DNA of 64,000 bases from Mucinivorans sp036654415 (GTDB lineage Bacteria > Bacteroidota > Bacteroidia > Bacteroidales > Rikenellaceae), in contig JAVVSB010000003.1 of assembly GCA_036654415.1 (NCBI GenBank), positions 1 to 64,000 of the forward strand. The letters are read 5' to 3'. The translations under genes and the position numbers were made by a program. Shown one piece after another: positions 15,719 to 25,100 of the stretch (position 1 is its first letter; each line of letters opens with the position of its first letter). The notes beneath the pieces are model-generated. The model was given only the letters and a program-made list of their open reading frames with translations. It did no database searches and was not told the DNA's origin.

Positions 15719-18340
15719 ATGAAACAATTTATAATTCTGGCCTTGATGGTCATTGTGACCACAGGGTGCGCCACAGACAGGCTCATCAACAACAAACAGA
15801 CACTTGCCAAGGTGGCACAACGAGTGGCTCAACGGCAGGTGGTCCTACCCGAGGGGTTAACCGACAACGAAAAACAGGCCATGGAATTTCTATACGCCTA
15901 TATGCCCATTGGCGATAGAGCCGATTACGAGCCTCAACTATTCTTGAGTAACGTCAGAAGTGCAATCAAGGCTCGCGAGCAGATGAGTTGGGGCAAGAGT
16001 ATTCCAGAGGAGCTATTCCTACACTTCGTGCTGCCCATTAGGGTCAATAACGAGACGTTGGACAGCTCGCGTGTGGAATTTTTTGCTGAACTAAAAGATA
16101 GGGTTAAAGGTATGTCAATGGCCGATGCCATTTTAGAGGTTAACCATTGGTGCCACGAAAAAGTGGTCTACACCCCCACTGATGGACGAACCAGTGCCCC
16201 TGGAGCACTGGTTCGCTCAGCCACAGGACGTTGTGGCGAAGAGAGCACCTTTGCCACCTATGCTCTACGTGCCGTAGGTATTCCTGCACGTCAGATTTAC
16301 ACTGGCCGCTGGGCCCACACAGATGACAACCACGCCTGGGTAGAGGCTTGGGCCGATGGAAAATGGCACTATATTGGAGCCTGCGAACCAGAACCTATTC
16401 TCGATATGGGATGGTTCGACTCACCTGTTAAACGCGGTATGATTATGTTTACCAAGGTCTTTGGTGAATATGATGGTAAAGAAGAGATAATAGCAAAAAC
16501 CGACGGCTACACCGAAATAAATGTCACCGAAAATTACGCCCCTGTAAAACAAACCACAGTGCAAGTGTTAGACACCACGGGCAAAGTGGTTGCGGGGGCC
16601 GAGGTAATCTACTCCATATATAACTATGCTGAGTTTTACCCATCAGTTCGGCTTACAACCACCGATAATGGAACCACCTCATTTAGCTCGGGACTAGGTG
16701 ATATGGTAATTTGGGCCAACAAGGGTGACAATTATGGGTATGGGAAGTTGGACGTACGTACCATGGATACACTAACGGTGATACTCGACAAAGCAGGACG
16801 TACCGCCTATACCTACTGCGAAGATGTCGTGCCACCAAAAGAAGGAGTTATTGAGAACCGTGTCTCGAGTGAACAACGTGCAGAGAATAATCGTCGTTTT
16901 GCGGTGGAAGACTCTATCCGCGGAGCCTATGTAGCCACCTTTACGAGTCGTAAAAGTTCAGATGCACTATCTGCGGAGCTATCGCTTAATGCAGATAAAT
17001 TATGGGAATTTATATCAAAGAGTCGTGGCAACCATGCCGAGGTTGTGGCTTTCCTTAAAAACACACCATCTCAGCAGCTATCTGTGGCCATGTCGCTGCT
17101 GGGAGTAATATCTCAAAAAGATTTACGCGACACCCCTGAAGCCATTCTCCGTGACCACCTTACTCAGGCTTACAAATACAAGGATGAGCCATATTTCGTA
17201 GAGTATATCCTCAATCCACGTGTGGACAATGAGTTACTGACAGCCTATCGCACCCCTTTTGTTGCCAAAGGTTTCACCTCTGTGGAGGAGGCTAATGGAC
17301 AACGTGCAAAGGTGGTACTTCGCCCCGAACTCAACCCTTCTCATCTGGCCATTACCCCACTGGGGATTGATAAAATGATGGTGGGTGATGAGGTATCTGC
17401 CTCACGTTACCTTATCACCCTGCTCCGTAGTAGCGGAATTGCCTCACGTCGAGCACCAATCACCCAAAGATTGGAGTACTTCGACAAGGCAACCAATAAA
17501 TGGGTTAATGTAGACACAGAAGTACAAAAAACTGCGCCACTTAAGGGTACACTCAAAATTACCTTGGCCAAAAACGAAGCCAACGATAACCCTCGTTATG
17601 CCCTACATTTCTCCATTGCCCGCCTCGATGGAGGACAGTACCACACTCTAGGCTTTGCCACTGACGAATCAGTAGATATGGGGCAAGGTGACTCCTTTAA
17701 AGCCATTTTTGCAAAACCAGTAGAGCTGGAGGTGGGACAATATCAGCTCATCACAGGCACACGTATGGCCGATGGTTCAGTGCTGAGCAAGGTAGACTTC
17801 TTTGAAATCCACCCATCTAAGCAGACTTCAATGGAACTCACGCTACGCACAAGCGAGAACAAGTTACAGGTTATTGGCAACTTTGACCCCGAGGCACTCT
17901 ATATACCAAAGGGAGCTACAGAAGAAAAATCAGTGCTCAGCACCACTGGGAGAGGCTACTTTATACTGGCTCTGATGGATGCAAAAAAGGAGCCAACAAC
18001 ACATATGTTGCGCCAAATGCAAAACATAAAGGCTCGCTTAGAGTCATGGGGTCGGCCCATTGTGCTTGTACTACGCGACAAGCAACAGATGGAGAGCTTT
18101 AGCCAAGGGGAGTTCAAAGAGCTACCATCGAGTGTAAGCTTCGGCTACGACAGTCAAGGCAAAACAGCCTCGATGATGGAGCAGATGCTAAAGCTGAAGG
18201 ATATGGCATCACTACCTATTTTGGTACTGGGCGATAGCTTTGGACGTGTGATATACAAATCTCAAGGGTACAACACCACCCTAGGCGAACAACTCACAAA
18301 TGTAATTTCAGCGTTAGAAAACGGAACAATTATTAAATAA
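15719..18340 (+). CDS. Transglutaminase-like surface lipoprotein with C-terminal thioredoxin-like region
   Basis: An 873-residue lipoprotein with a signal peptide and lipobox TTGC (Cys17). The papain-like transglutaminase core spans about 110-240, with the catalytic Cys172 in GRCGEES, His205 in DDNHAWVEAW, and an acidic third residue around Glu223-Glu225 (ACEPEP). Next come immunoglobulin/CnaB-like beta domains (about 270-350 and 560-700). The last ~140 residues (ILALMDAKKEP ... LPILVLGDSFGRVIY) look like a thioredoxin-like fold with no CxxC pair. In bacteria such domains are usually peptidases rather than crosslinkers. It is co-directional with, and 27 nt upstream of, the PNGase F-like lipoprotein gene, suggesting that both act on host or environmental glycoproteins (inference). 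Confidence 0.88.
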   Translation: MKQFIILALMVIVTTGCATDRLINNKQTLAKVAQRVAQRQVVLPEGLTDNEKQAMEFLYAYMPIGDRADYEPQLFLSNVRSAIKAREQMSWGKSIPEELFLHFVLPIRVNNETLDSSRVEFFAELKDRVKGMSMADAILEVNHWCHEKVVYTPTDGRTSAPGALVRSATGRCGEESTFATYALRAVGIPARQIYTGRWAHTDDNHAWVEAWADGKWHYIGACEPEPILDMGWFDSPVKRGMIMFTKVFGEYDGKEEIIAKTDGYTEINVTENYAPVKQTTVQVLDTTGKVVAGAEVIYSIYNYAEFYPSVRLTTTDNGTTSFSSGLGDMVIWANKGDNYGYGKLDVRTMDTLTVILDKAGRTAYTYCEDVVPPKEGVIENRVSSEQRAENNRRFAVEDSIRGAYVATFTSRKSSDALSAELSLNADKLWEFISKSRGNHAEVVAFLKNTPSQQLSVAMSLLGVISQKDLRDTPEAILRDHLTQAYKYKDEPYFVEYILNPRVDNELLTAYRTPFVAKGFTSVEEANGQRAKVVLRPELNPSHLAITPLGIDKMMVGDEVSASRYLITLLRSSGIASRRAPITQRLEYFDKATNKWVNVDTEVQKTAPLKGTLKITLAKNEANDNPRYALHFSIARLDGGQYHTLGFATDESVDMGQGDSFKAIFAKPVELEVGQYQLITGTRMADGSVLSKVDFFEIHPSKQTSMELTLRTSENKLQVIGNFDPEALYIPKGATEEKSVLSTTGRGYFILALMDAKKEPTTHMLRQMQNIKARLESWGRPIVLVLRDKQQMESFSQGEFKELPSSVSFGYDSQGKTASMMEQMLKLKDMASLPILVLGDSFGRVIYKSQGYNTTLGEQLTNVISALENGTIIK

Positions 18341-18367
18341 AACAACAATAAAAAAACAAAACAACAG

Positions 18368-19883
18368 ATGAAAAAACTTTTGCTTTTGATGGTCTCTGTA
18401 ATGGTAGCCATCTCGTGCCAAGACAAAAACCCTGAAAATCAGGATGGTCAACAACTNNNNNNNNNNNNNNNNNNNNNNNNNNNNNNNNNNNNNNNNNNNN
18501 NNNNNNNNNNNNNNNNNNNNNNNNNNNNNNNNNNNNNNNNNNNNNNNNNNNNNNNNGTTAAAGGTGAGCATCGCCACCGCCCAATCGCCAGCCGAAGGTA
18601 ATTCGGTGCCATTTGTGGTGGAATGTAGTGCTGCATGGAACGTGAGTATTGACAACCCAGAGGCTTTGATTGAGCCTGATATTAACTGGATTAACTTCAC
18701 AAAACGCAGTGGCAAAGCTGGAAAAACAGATGTCATACTTACCACTGACCCCAACCCAGGTTTGGCAGACCGTAAGGCTACTATCAAAATTAATTCTGAC
18801 GAAAAGGGAGCTACAGAGGCTGTTATTGAGCTCACACAGAAAGGGGCATCGGCTGGGACAACCCTAACCGCCTCGCTCAGCCCTCGCCGCGTGGTGCAGA
18901 GCAAACCTTTTGAGGTGAGTGGCGAAAAGACCACCGTGCAGAGTAAGCCATATGGGTTGACCTTCTTTGGTTGGGGGCAACAGAACGACCCTCGCTTTAC
19001 GCTCAACTTTCCAGAGAACACAACAAACTGTAAACGAGTAATAATGACCTATCGCATGGGTGGTGGCCCTAAAGGTTGTTCTGGCTATGACCACACAACA
19101 ACTTTTATGGTTAAATACCAAGACCAATGGTTCGAAATAGCACGCTGTTTTACCCCATTCGGCAACGCTTTTGATGCGTCATTTGAGAAAAAGTACTACT
19201 TCGACGTAACGGAATATCTACCTATGTTAAAGGGAGCCACAGAATTCAAGCTCTATTTTAACGGCTTTGATGGAGACCTAAATGGCCGTCACCACACAGC
19301 TCAACTTACTTTTGACCTCTACTCTGGCACACCCGAGCGGACAACAGTCTTCGCTCATAAACTCTACGACAGCGATCTTTACGGCACAAGTGGTTACCGT
19401 AGTTTTACATATGGAGTGGCCAAGTACGATATTGAAGTTGGCGAAAACCTGATGTCAAAACGTACCGTCACACTACCTGCTGGAGTAAAACATCTGCAAA
19501 TGAAGGTGGTTATTACAGGCCACGGAGCTGACCAAGGCCAATTCCTTGACCGCCCAGGTTACGGAACTAAAAACGCTGCTGAGTTTGATGAGAACTCATA
19601 CATGGTTAAAATTAATGGAGTGGCCGCTACTCAACGTGGTCGCATCTTTACGGCTTGTGGTTCCAACTATGCTCAGGCTGGGACATGCTACTTCGACCGT
19701 GGTAACTGGTGTCCAGGTAATCCAGGGCACATAGATATATGGGACTTCTACAACATTAATCCAGCGGGTGAAACCTTCGATATCGATATTGACTTAGAAC
19801 GTTTTAAGTCAGTATACAAAGACAACACAGATGCAGCAGCTAAATATGCTGTCCAGGTGGATCTATTTGGATATAACAAATAA
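18368..19883 (+). CDS. BACON-domain lipoprotein with PNGase F-like domain, interrupted by assembly gap
   Basis: The N-terminus encodes a lipoprotein signal (MKKLLLLMVSVMVAISC). The coding sequence then runs into 100 N at 18457-18556. The frame before and after the gap differs, as expected if the true gap length is unknown, so I treat both parts as one gene. After the gap comes a BACON-like beta-sandwich (AAWNVSIDNPEA ... INSDEKGATEAVIELTQKG). The last ~330 residues resemble the two-domain peptide-N-glycosidase F fold: ARCFTPFGNAFD then FDVTEYLPMLKG in the first half; VVITGHGADQGQF, NAAEFDENSYMVKING and YFDRGNWCPG in the second. PNGase F removes N-linked glycans from glycoproteins. Assignment is from memory of the family's motifs. 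Catalytic Asp and Glu equivalents may be in GYDHTT and AAEFDEN. Confidence 0.7.
18457..18556. other. Assembly gap (100 N)
   Basis: Exactly 100 unknown bases, the usual placeholder for a gap of unknown length. It falls where tandem BACON-type domains would be expected, which are repetitive and hard to assemble. Confidence 0.97.
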
Positions 19884-19897
19884 AAAATATACTTTTG

Positions 19898-19936
19898 TTA
19901 AAGGTGGTAGATACACAGATTGTCTACCACCTTTAA
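19898..19936 (+). terminator. Terminator after PNGase F-like gene
   Basis: A 14-bp perfect inverted repeat (19898-19911 with 19923-19936), 11-nt loop, followed by an AT-rich stretch. It separates the lipoprotein operon from the peptide-transporter gene. Confidence 0.8.
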
Positions 19937-19960
19937 ATTTACTTAAAAACCTAATAAATT

Positions 19961-22087
19961 ATGTTTAAAGGACAACCTAAAGGGCTGTTTGTGCTTGCTC
20001 TAGCCAATATGGGCGAACGCTTCGGCTACTACACCATGCTTGCGATTTTCGTACTGTATATGCAGGCTAAATTCGGCTTTTCGACCGATACAACTAGTAC
20101 AATTTTCGCAGCATTCCTCTCATTAGTCTATTTTCTGCCACTCTTTGGCGGTCTGTTGGCCGACAAGGTGTTGGGCTATGGCAAGACTATCGCCTTGGGG
20201 GTAATCATTATGTTTTGTGGCTACCTACTGCTGGCCATGCCTACTGGCACCGACACCACGGCAGTGGTGATGATGATAAGCGCCCTAGCACTTATCGCCA
20301 TGGGGACAGGCTGTTTTAAGGGAAACTTGCAGGCCTTGGTTGGTAATCTGTATGACGACCCTAAATACTCCTCTAAACGAGACCTTGCCTTCTCAGTCTT
20401 CTACATGTGTATCAATATTGGTGCGTTCTTTGCTCCAACGGCAGCTGAAGTAGTCTCGAACCACTTTATGCAGAAGGACAACTATACCTACAATGCCAAC
20501 GTTCCAGCTCTGTATCACCAGCTCAACCGTACAACTATCTCACCTCAGGCCTACAGCACACTGGCTGGATATGCCAAAAGTCAGAATGTGATTACCTATG
20601 ACGAGACTCTCTTGGCTAATTTTGTACCTATGGCTGCAGGTTCTGATTCGATAGCAAACACTCCAACAGTTGAAAACCGTTTTGGCAAAGTGCTCTCGAC
20701 AGACAAGTGTATACAGATAGACAATATGATAGACTCCGCTATCATCCAACGTTTCTCGCTACTTATTCCACGCGACAAGATTCCTGTTCAAGCTGTAAAA
20801 GAGACTGTCTTGGCACGTTTTACCCCTGTGACAGACTCATCAAACTTGCAGAGCCAAATCCAGGGATTAAATACCATTAACGACAAATTTGCCTACGACA
20901 ATAACATCACAGCAAAACAGCTCTATGATGATATTATAACCAAATTCAACACAATTCCTGCCCAAATAAAAGGGGTGTTGGCCGCAGGTATCAACACTGA
21001 ACTTGCAACACTCATCAACCGTGATAAATTATTAGCCTTCAGTTCGGCCTACACCGTTTCGATGAGTACATCATTCAACTATGGTTTCGGAGTAGCTTGC
21101 CTATCGCTGGTACTATCGATGCTTGTGTTCCTAATCTTCCGCAACACTTACGCCAAGGCCGACAGAACCGAAAAACAAAAAGCTGCCTTAACGGCCGCTG
21201 GCAAGGGCGATGACGTGACTATTATAGAGCTTACACCTGCTCAGGTTAAAGAACGTATGGTAGCTCTTGGATTGGTATTCTTGGTGGTTATCTTCTTTTG
21301 GATGGCCTTCCACCAAAACGGTTTAACTATGACTTTCTTTGCGCGTGACTACACCCAAAGCACTGTTTCTGGTGTTGAACGTTTCGGTTTCTCACTACTT
21401 ACACTACTCCCCTTTGCGGTGATGTTCTACGGAGTATTAAATATTTTCCAAAGTAAAGGTAACACGGGTAAACTAGCGGGACTAGGTGCAGCAGTTATTG
21501 GTTGTGGATTGGCTTATTGGGCCTATTCACAGTTTGCACCATCAATGGAGATTACGCCTCAAATTTTCCAACAATTCAACGCCTTCTTTATCGTGATTCT
21601 GACCCCTGTGGCTGTGGCTTTCTTCTCGTGGCTCAACAGTAAAGGCAAAGAACCACTAGCTCCTCGCAAAATAGGCATCGGTATGATTATCGCAGCACTT
21701 GGCTTTGTTATCCTGGCCGTGGGCTCCATCGGACTGCCTACTCCCGACACTGCCAAGAGTTTGGGAAGCATACCTACAGACATGTTAGTTTCACCTAACT
21801 GGTTAATTAGCACCTATTTCGTACTAACCATAGCCGAACTCTTCCTTTCACCAATGGGTATCTCTTTTGTATCAAAGGTGGCACCACCAAAATACAAAGG
21901 TTTGGCTCAAGGCGGATGGTTGGCCGCTACGGCTATTGGTAACTACCTAGTTGCAGTTGTAGGTTACCTCTGGGGCGGTTTGGAGTTGTGGATGGTATGG
22001 GGCATCTTGGTTACTCTATGTCTACTATCGGCAGCATTCCTATTCTCGCAGATGAAGAAACTCGAAAACACAACTCGAAACGCATAA
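19961..22087 (+). CDS. POT/PTR2-family peptide MFS transporter with large central insertion
   Basis: A 708-residue proton-dependent oligopeptide transporter, compared with a usual 450-520. The N-terminal six-helix bundle includes NMGERFGYY (residues 16-24) where most family members have ExxERFxYY, so the first Glu is Asn here. The PTR2 signature region SVFYMCINIGAFFAPTA is at about 145-161. Between helix 6 and 7 (about 166-372) is a long polar insertion of about 200 residues with no hydrophobic segments. The C-terminal bundle (about 373-700) is normal. It would import di- or tripeptides across the inner membrane. Its position after two surface protein-processing lipoproteins fits peptide use (inference). 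It has its own terminator. Confidence 0.9.
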   Translation: MFKGQPKGLFVLALANMGERFGYYTMLAIFVLYMQAKFGFSTDTTSTIFAAFLSLVYFLPLFGGLLADKVLGYGKTIALGVIIMFCGYLLLAMPTGTDTTAVVMMISALALIAMGTGCFKGNLQALVGNLYDDPKYSSKRDLAFSVFYMCINIGAFFAPTAAEVVSNHFMQKDNYTYNANVPALYHQLNRTTISPQAYSTLAGYAKSQNVITYDETLLANFVPMAAGSDSIANTPTVENRFGKVLSTDKCIQIDNMIDSAIIQRFSLLIPRDKIPVQAVKETVLARFTPVTDSSNLQSQIQGLNTINDKFAYDNNITAKQLYDDIITKFNTIPAQIKGVLAAGINTELATLINRDKLLAFSSAYTVSMSTSFNYGFGVACLSLVLSMLVFLIFRNTYAKADRTEKQKAALTAAGKGDDVTIIELTPAQVKERMVALGLVFLVVIFFWMAFHQNGLTMTFFARDYTQSTVSGVERFGFSLLTLLPFAVMFYGVLNIFQSKGNTGKLAGLGAAVIGCGLAYWAYSQFAPSMEITPQIFQQFNAFFIVILTPVAVAFFSWLNSKGKEPLAPRKIGIGMIIAALGFVILAVGSIGLPTPDTAKSLGSIPTDMLVSPNWLISTYFVLTIAELFLSPMGISFVSKVAPPKYKGLAQGGWLAATAIGNYLVAVVGYLWGGLELWMVWGILVTLCLLSAAFLFSQMKKLENTTRNA

Positions 22088-22111
22088 AAACAGTGAGTTA
22101 AATAATAAATT

Positions 22112-22148
22112 AACGGGTGTGAATATTTTATATTCACACCCGTTTTTT
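22112..22148 (+). terminator. Rho-independent terminator after peptide transporter
   Basis: A 14-bp perfect stem (22112-22125 with 22131-22144), 5-nt loop, running into TTTTTT. Confidence 0.93.
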
Positions 22149-22290
22149 AGCAAAATACAACAGCAGAATGGCATTTTTATGAGAAATCCTTTACCCGATA
22201 GCGTGAATATGCAGAAAATTTAATATCTTGCATCATTATACTTCGGGTACAAAATTTGCTACTCCATGTGTCATAACCCTATAAATTTAT

Positions 22291-22298
22291 TACCTTTG
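22291..22298 (+). promoter_or_regulatory. -7 promoter element for outer-membrane barrel gene
   Basis: TACCTTTG matches TAnnTTTG. The ATG at 22304 begins only 5 nt later, so the predicted transcription start is at or next to the start codon. Confidence 0.65.
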
Positions 22299-22303
22299 TA
22301 ACG

Positions 22304-22942
22304 ATGAAAAACATTATCTTAGTTCTTTTAGGATTGCTCATCAGCTGTTCCTGTTTTGCTCAACGTCAAAAGGGTTTTGGTTTGGGGGTAAAAGTTGGTC
22401 TGAATGTTGCCGATTTTACCTCATCAACTGGAGGCCCTCGTGCAGGTCTTTACGCTGGAGTTTTTACGGACTACTATGTAAGCGAACGTTTTGGCTTTGA
22501 ACTGGGAGCCTACTACTCGCAACAGGGGAGTAACGAAAATTCATATATATTTCCCGTTGATGGTAGCCCATATCAGTTGATTAATTATGATTTGGACTAT
22601 ATTTCAACACAGATATTGTTAAAGTATCACTTTGTACTGGGTTTTAGAGCGGTGTTGGGTGCTTCACCAGCTTTTTTGATGAAAGCCACTAGCAAGACCA
22701 TTAATGGTGAGGGTATTGAATCAATAAACAACATAGATGGAATAAATAAATTTGACTGCGGAGTGATAGCGGGAATTGGGTACACCTTTAAATTCGGCTT
22801 GGACCTTCAGGTTAGCTACACACGCGGTTTTATGTCGTTTTTTGAAGACCGTGGACGTTATAATTCAGTATATAGGCTCGGTGTGGGGTGGCGTTTCCTT
22901 GGCACGGGTGGTAAGACTCACAAACGGGTAAAGATAAAATAA
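22304..22942 (+). CDS. Small outer-membrane beta-barrel protein (PorT/porin family)
   Basis: A 212-residue exported protein with a signal peptide (MKNIILVLLGLLISCSCFAQ) and then alternating beta-strand sequence typical of PorT-like outer-membrane barrels in Bacteroidetes: LGVKVGLNVADF, GLYAGVFTDYYVSERFGFEL and GVIAGIGYTFKFGLDLQVSY. Function unknown. The -7 box ends 5 nt before the ATG, so there is no room for a normal ribosome-binding site. A monocistronic unit or head of a unit with the aminotransferase 27 nt downstream. Confidence 0.85.
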   Translation: MKNIILVLLGLLISCSCFAQRQKGFGLGVKVGLNVADFTSSTGGPRAGLYAGVFTDYYVSERFGFELGAYYSQQGSNENSYIFPVDGSPYQLINYDLDYISTQILLKYHFVLGFRAVLGASPAFLMKATSKTINGEGIESINNIDGINKFDCGVIAGIGYTFKFGLDLQVSYTRGFMSFFEDRGRYNSVYRLGVGWRFLGTGGKTHKRVKIK

Positions 22943-22969
22943 AACTATTAATTTTAATTAATTAAAAAT

Positions 22970-24076
22970 ATGAAAGTAAATCATTCTGGTGCCTCGCTTA
23001 GTAAAATCGTACAGATTGGCGAGAAGCTAAAAAAGCTCAAAGTAGAGAACGGTCACGACTACCTGCCGTTAAACCGAGGTGTCAATGCTGTGGTAAATAT
23101 CAATCTAACTGAGGTTATCAAAGGGTTGGATTTTAATTCCAATGATATGCAAGTCTATCCTCCAGGACCTGGATTTCCTCAACTACGTGAGGCCATCAAC
23201 CAAGAGTATTTTATGGGTAAATCATCAGCCAATAATATTTTGATTTCAGCTGGCGGAATGAATGCTTTGGACTTGGTGGTACAAACAGTGGGCATGGGTA
23301 AGCTCTACCTACCTGTCTACTATTGGGGTTGTTATTTCCACATGCTCACCGTGCGTGGAATCGGAAACGCTGAATATTATGCCCAAGGCGACCTGCTGGA
23401 TATGATTGATGAACTACGTGGTAACGCAGTGTTGATTTGCGACCCAGGTAACCCACTGGGTGAAAAATATGACGATGAGCAGCAATTCCAACTCATCAAG
23501 ACACTAAGCGATGCTGGCATAACGGTCTTCTTTGACTCACCATATCGCCGTATATTCTACAACAAAACTGATGATTACTACTCTCGTATTTTGACATTAG
23601 AGAATGTGATTATTACAGAGAGTTTCTCAAAGAGTGTGGGGTTAAGCGGTCAACGTCTAGGCTTTATCCACACCACAAATAAGGAGTTACACGATGAGCT
23701 AGAGATACGTCTGATGTATTGCACCAATGGGGTGAATGCCTTTGCTCAACTATTGGTTCACAGTCTACTTACTTCACCCGAAGGCATCAAAGCGGCTACG
23801 GAATTCAAACAAGCCACAGCGCGCGACATCGCCCTAAACATAGAGTACCTAAAAAATCGCGGCCTACTGGCCGAACAGTACTACCATAGTTCAACCCCTA
23901 AGGGGATTTTCGTGGTGGTAAATAAGACTGAAGAGGAGTTGTTGAACCATTACATAGGCAGCGTTTCATTGGCATTTTTCACCAAAAGCCAAAAAGTTGT
24001 TGCTGACAAATTTGCACGTATTTGCGTGTCGGCCCCTCATCAAAAATTTGTTAAGTATTTCGATACGGTAAAATAA
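22970..24076 (+). CDS. PLP-dependent aminotransferase, class I/II
   Basis: A 368-residue fold-type I PLP enzyme. Visible residues: the substrate/cofactor loop YPPGPGFPQLREAI (about 63-76), DPGNPLGE (about 158-165, PLP-phosphate region), DSPYRRIF with Asp189 and Tyr192, the Schiff-base lysine Lys221 in ESFSKSVGLSGQRLGF, and Arg229. The family includes aspartate, aromatic and related aminotransferases; the substrate cannot be inferred. It follows the barrel gene by 27 nt and ends at a strong bidirectional terminator. Confidence 0.9.
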   Translation: MKVNHSGASLSKIVQIGEKLKKLKVENGHDYLPLNRGVNAVVNINLTEVIKGLDFNSNDMQVYPPGPGFPQLREAINQEYFMGKSSANNILISAGGMNALDLVVQTVGMGKLYLPVYYWGCYFHMLTVRGIGNAEYYAQGDLLDMIDELRGNAVLICDPGNPLGEKYDDEQQFQLIKTLSDAGITVFFDSPYRRIFYNKTDDYYSRILTLENVIITESFSKSVGLSGQRLGFIHTTNKELHDELEIRLMYCTNGVNAFAQLLVHSLLTSPEGIKAATEFKQATARDIALNIEYLKNRGLLAEQYYHSSTPKGIFVVVNKTEEELLNHYIGSVSLAFFTKSQKVVADKFARICVSAPHQKFVKYFDTVK

Positions 24077-24091
24077 TTATCTAACTTTGCA

Positions 24092-24130
24092 AGAAGCCTC
24101 GTTAACTGTAAAACAGTTAACGAGGCTTCT
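24092..24130. terminator. Bidirectional terminator between aminotransferase and fimbrial operon
   Basis: A perfect 18-bp stem (24092-24109 with 24113-24130) and a 3-nt loop, between convergent genes. Confidence 0.92.
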
Positions 24131-24135
24131 CTTAT

Positions 24136-25098
24136 TTATTGCTGGGCAACCATAGACTGTACAGCTAAAATAGGTGTCGGATTTAGGGTATTAATGGTTA
24201 TCGAGACAATGTAGTGACTATTACGAGTAAGGCAAAGATCTGCAGGAGTAAGGCTCGAAAAAGCAACAGGATTAGAACCACAGAGACGTCCCATACCATC
24301 GCCCAGCACTATACGATAAGAAAAGATATTGTCTGGCTTCTCATTTGTACGCGCAGCCAGTCTTAGATAGGTATGGTTAAGGGTATTAGTGACTTTTTTT
24401 TCAGGCACATAAAAGACAATACCACCTGGTTTGGTAGTTAGCCCGTTAGCACTATATATCACATTGCCAGCCGAACCATCAACTGTGCGATTGGCTGAAT
24501 AGAAATAACCCAACGAGCCATTATATGTCTTGGCCACAAGATAAGATTCAACTGGCAAAATCTCAACCCCCAAGGAGTAAAGTTTGATAGATTTGCCAAC
24601 TGTGGCAAAATTACAGGTGATGTTAACCGTAACCTTAGCGTGAGTTCGTTCGAGTTCTATCGAGAATTGGCGAGTGGTGGCAGAAATCATATTAACCACA
24701 TTGGCATACATAGTAAGCGGTGGTGCCAGTGTAGAGACAGTCTCTTTGTCAAAAACCTTAGTTTCAAAATCGGCTGGAGTACGCACATTATCTAAATTCC
24801 ACGCTAACAGCTCATTAGCCACCATAACCATACGTACCTGACCAGAGAGGGTCTGAAAAACAAATGGTTGTGACCCAGCTTGCTTTTTGTTGTAGATAAG
24901 AGCTCCGTCAGCTATACGAAAGACCACCAGGCGTAAAGTTTCAATATCGTCATCTGAAGCAGACTTAGAGGCCATCACAGCGGCACGTACCACAACTGGA
25001 ATTGGTTGTTCAGTGGTGGTCGGGGGAGGTTCTTTAGTACAACTCACGAGCACAAAGAGTAACAAACCCATTAATAATTTTATATCTATGCGTGACAT
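24136..25098 (-). CDS. Fimbrillin-like lipoprotein (putative fimbrial tip/accessory subunit)
   Basis: A 320-residue lipoprotein (MGLLLFVLVSC, Cys20). The mature part has the fimbrillin-type beta-sandwich pattern: DIETLRLVVFRIADGALIY near the start, a middle FSIELERTHAKVTVNI, and a C-terminal LCLTRNSHYIVSITINTLN, which parallels the conserved end of Mfa/Fim-type accessory subunits. It is the last gene of the fimbrial operon, 2 nt after the Mfa2-like gene. Position and motifs suggest a minor subunit or tip component on the cell surface. Its exact role is inference. Confidence 0.8.
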   Translation of the reverse strand: MSRIDIKLLMGLLLFVLVSCTKEPPPTTTEQPIPVVVRAAVMASKSASDDDIETLRLVVFRIADGALIYNKKQAGSQPFVFQTLSGQVRMVMVANELLAWNLDNVRTPADFETKVFDKETVSTLAPPLTMYANVVNMISATTRQFSIELERTHAKVTVNITCNFATVGKSIKLYSLGVEILPVESYLVAKTYNGSLGYFYSANRTVDGSAGNVIYSANGLTTKPGGIVFYVPEKKVTNTLNHTYLRLAARTNEKPDNIFSYRIVLGDGMGRLCGSNPVAFSSLTPADLCLTRNSHYIVSITINTLNPTPILAVQSMVAQQ

Positions 25099-25100
25099 GG

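Noticed and set aside
18314..19021. Long minus-strand open frame over the assembly gap
   Set aside because: The run of N produces no stops and so an artificial long frame; it lacks known motifs and lies opposite a supported gene.
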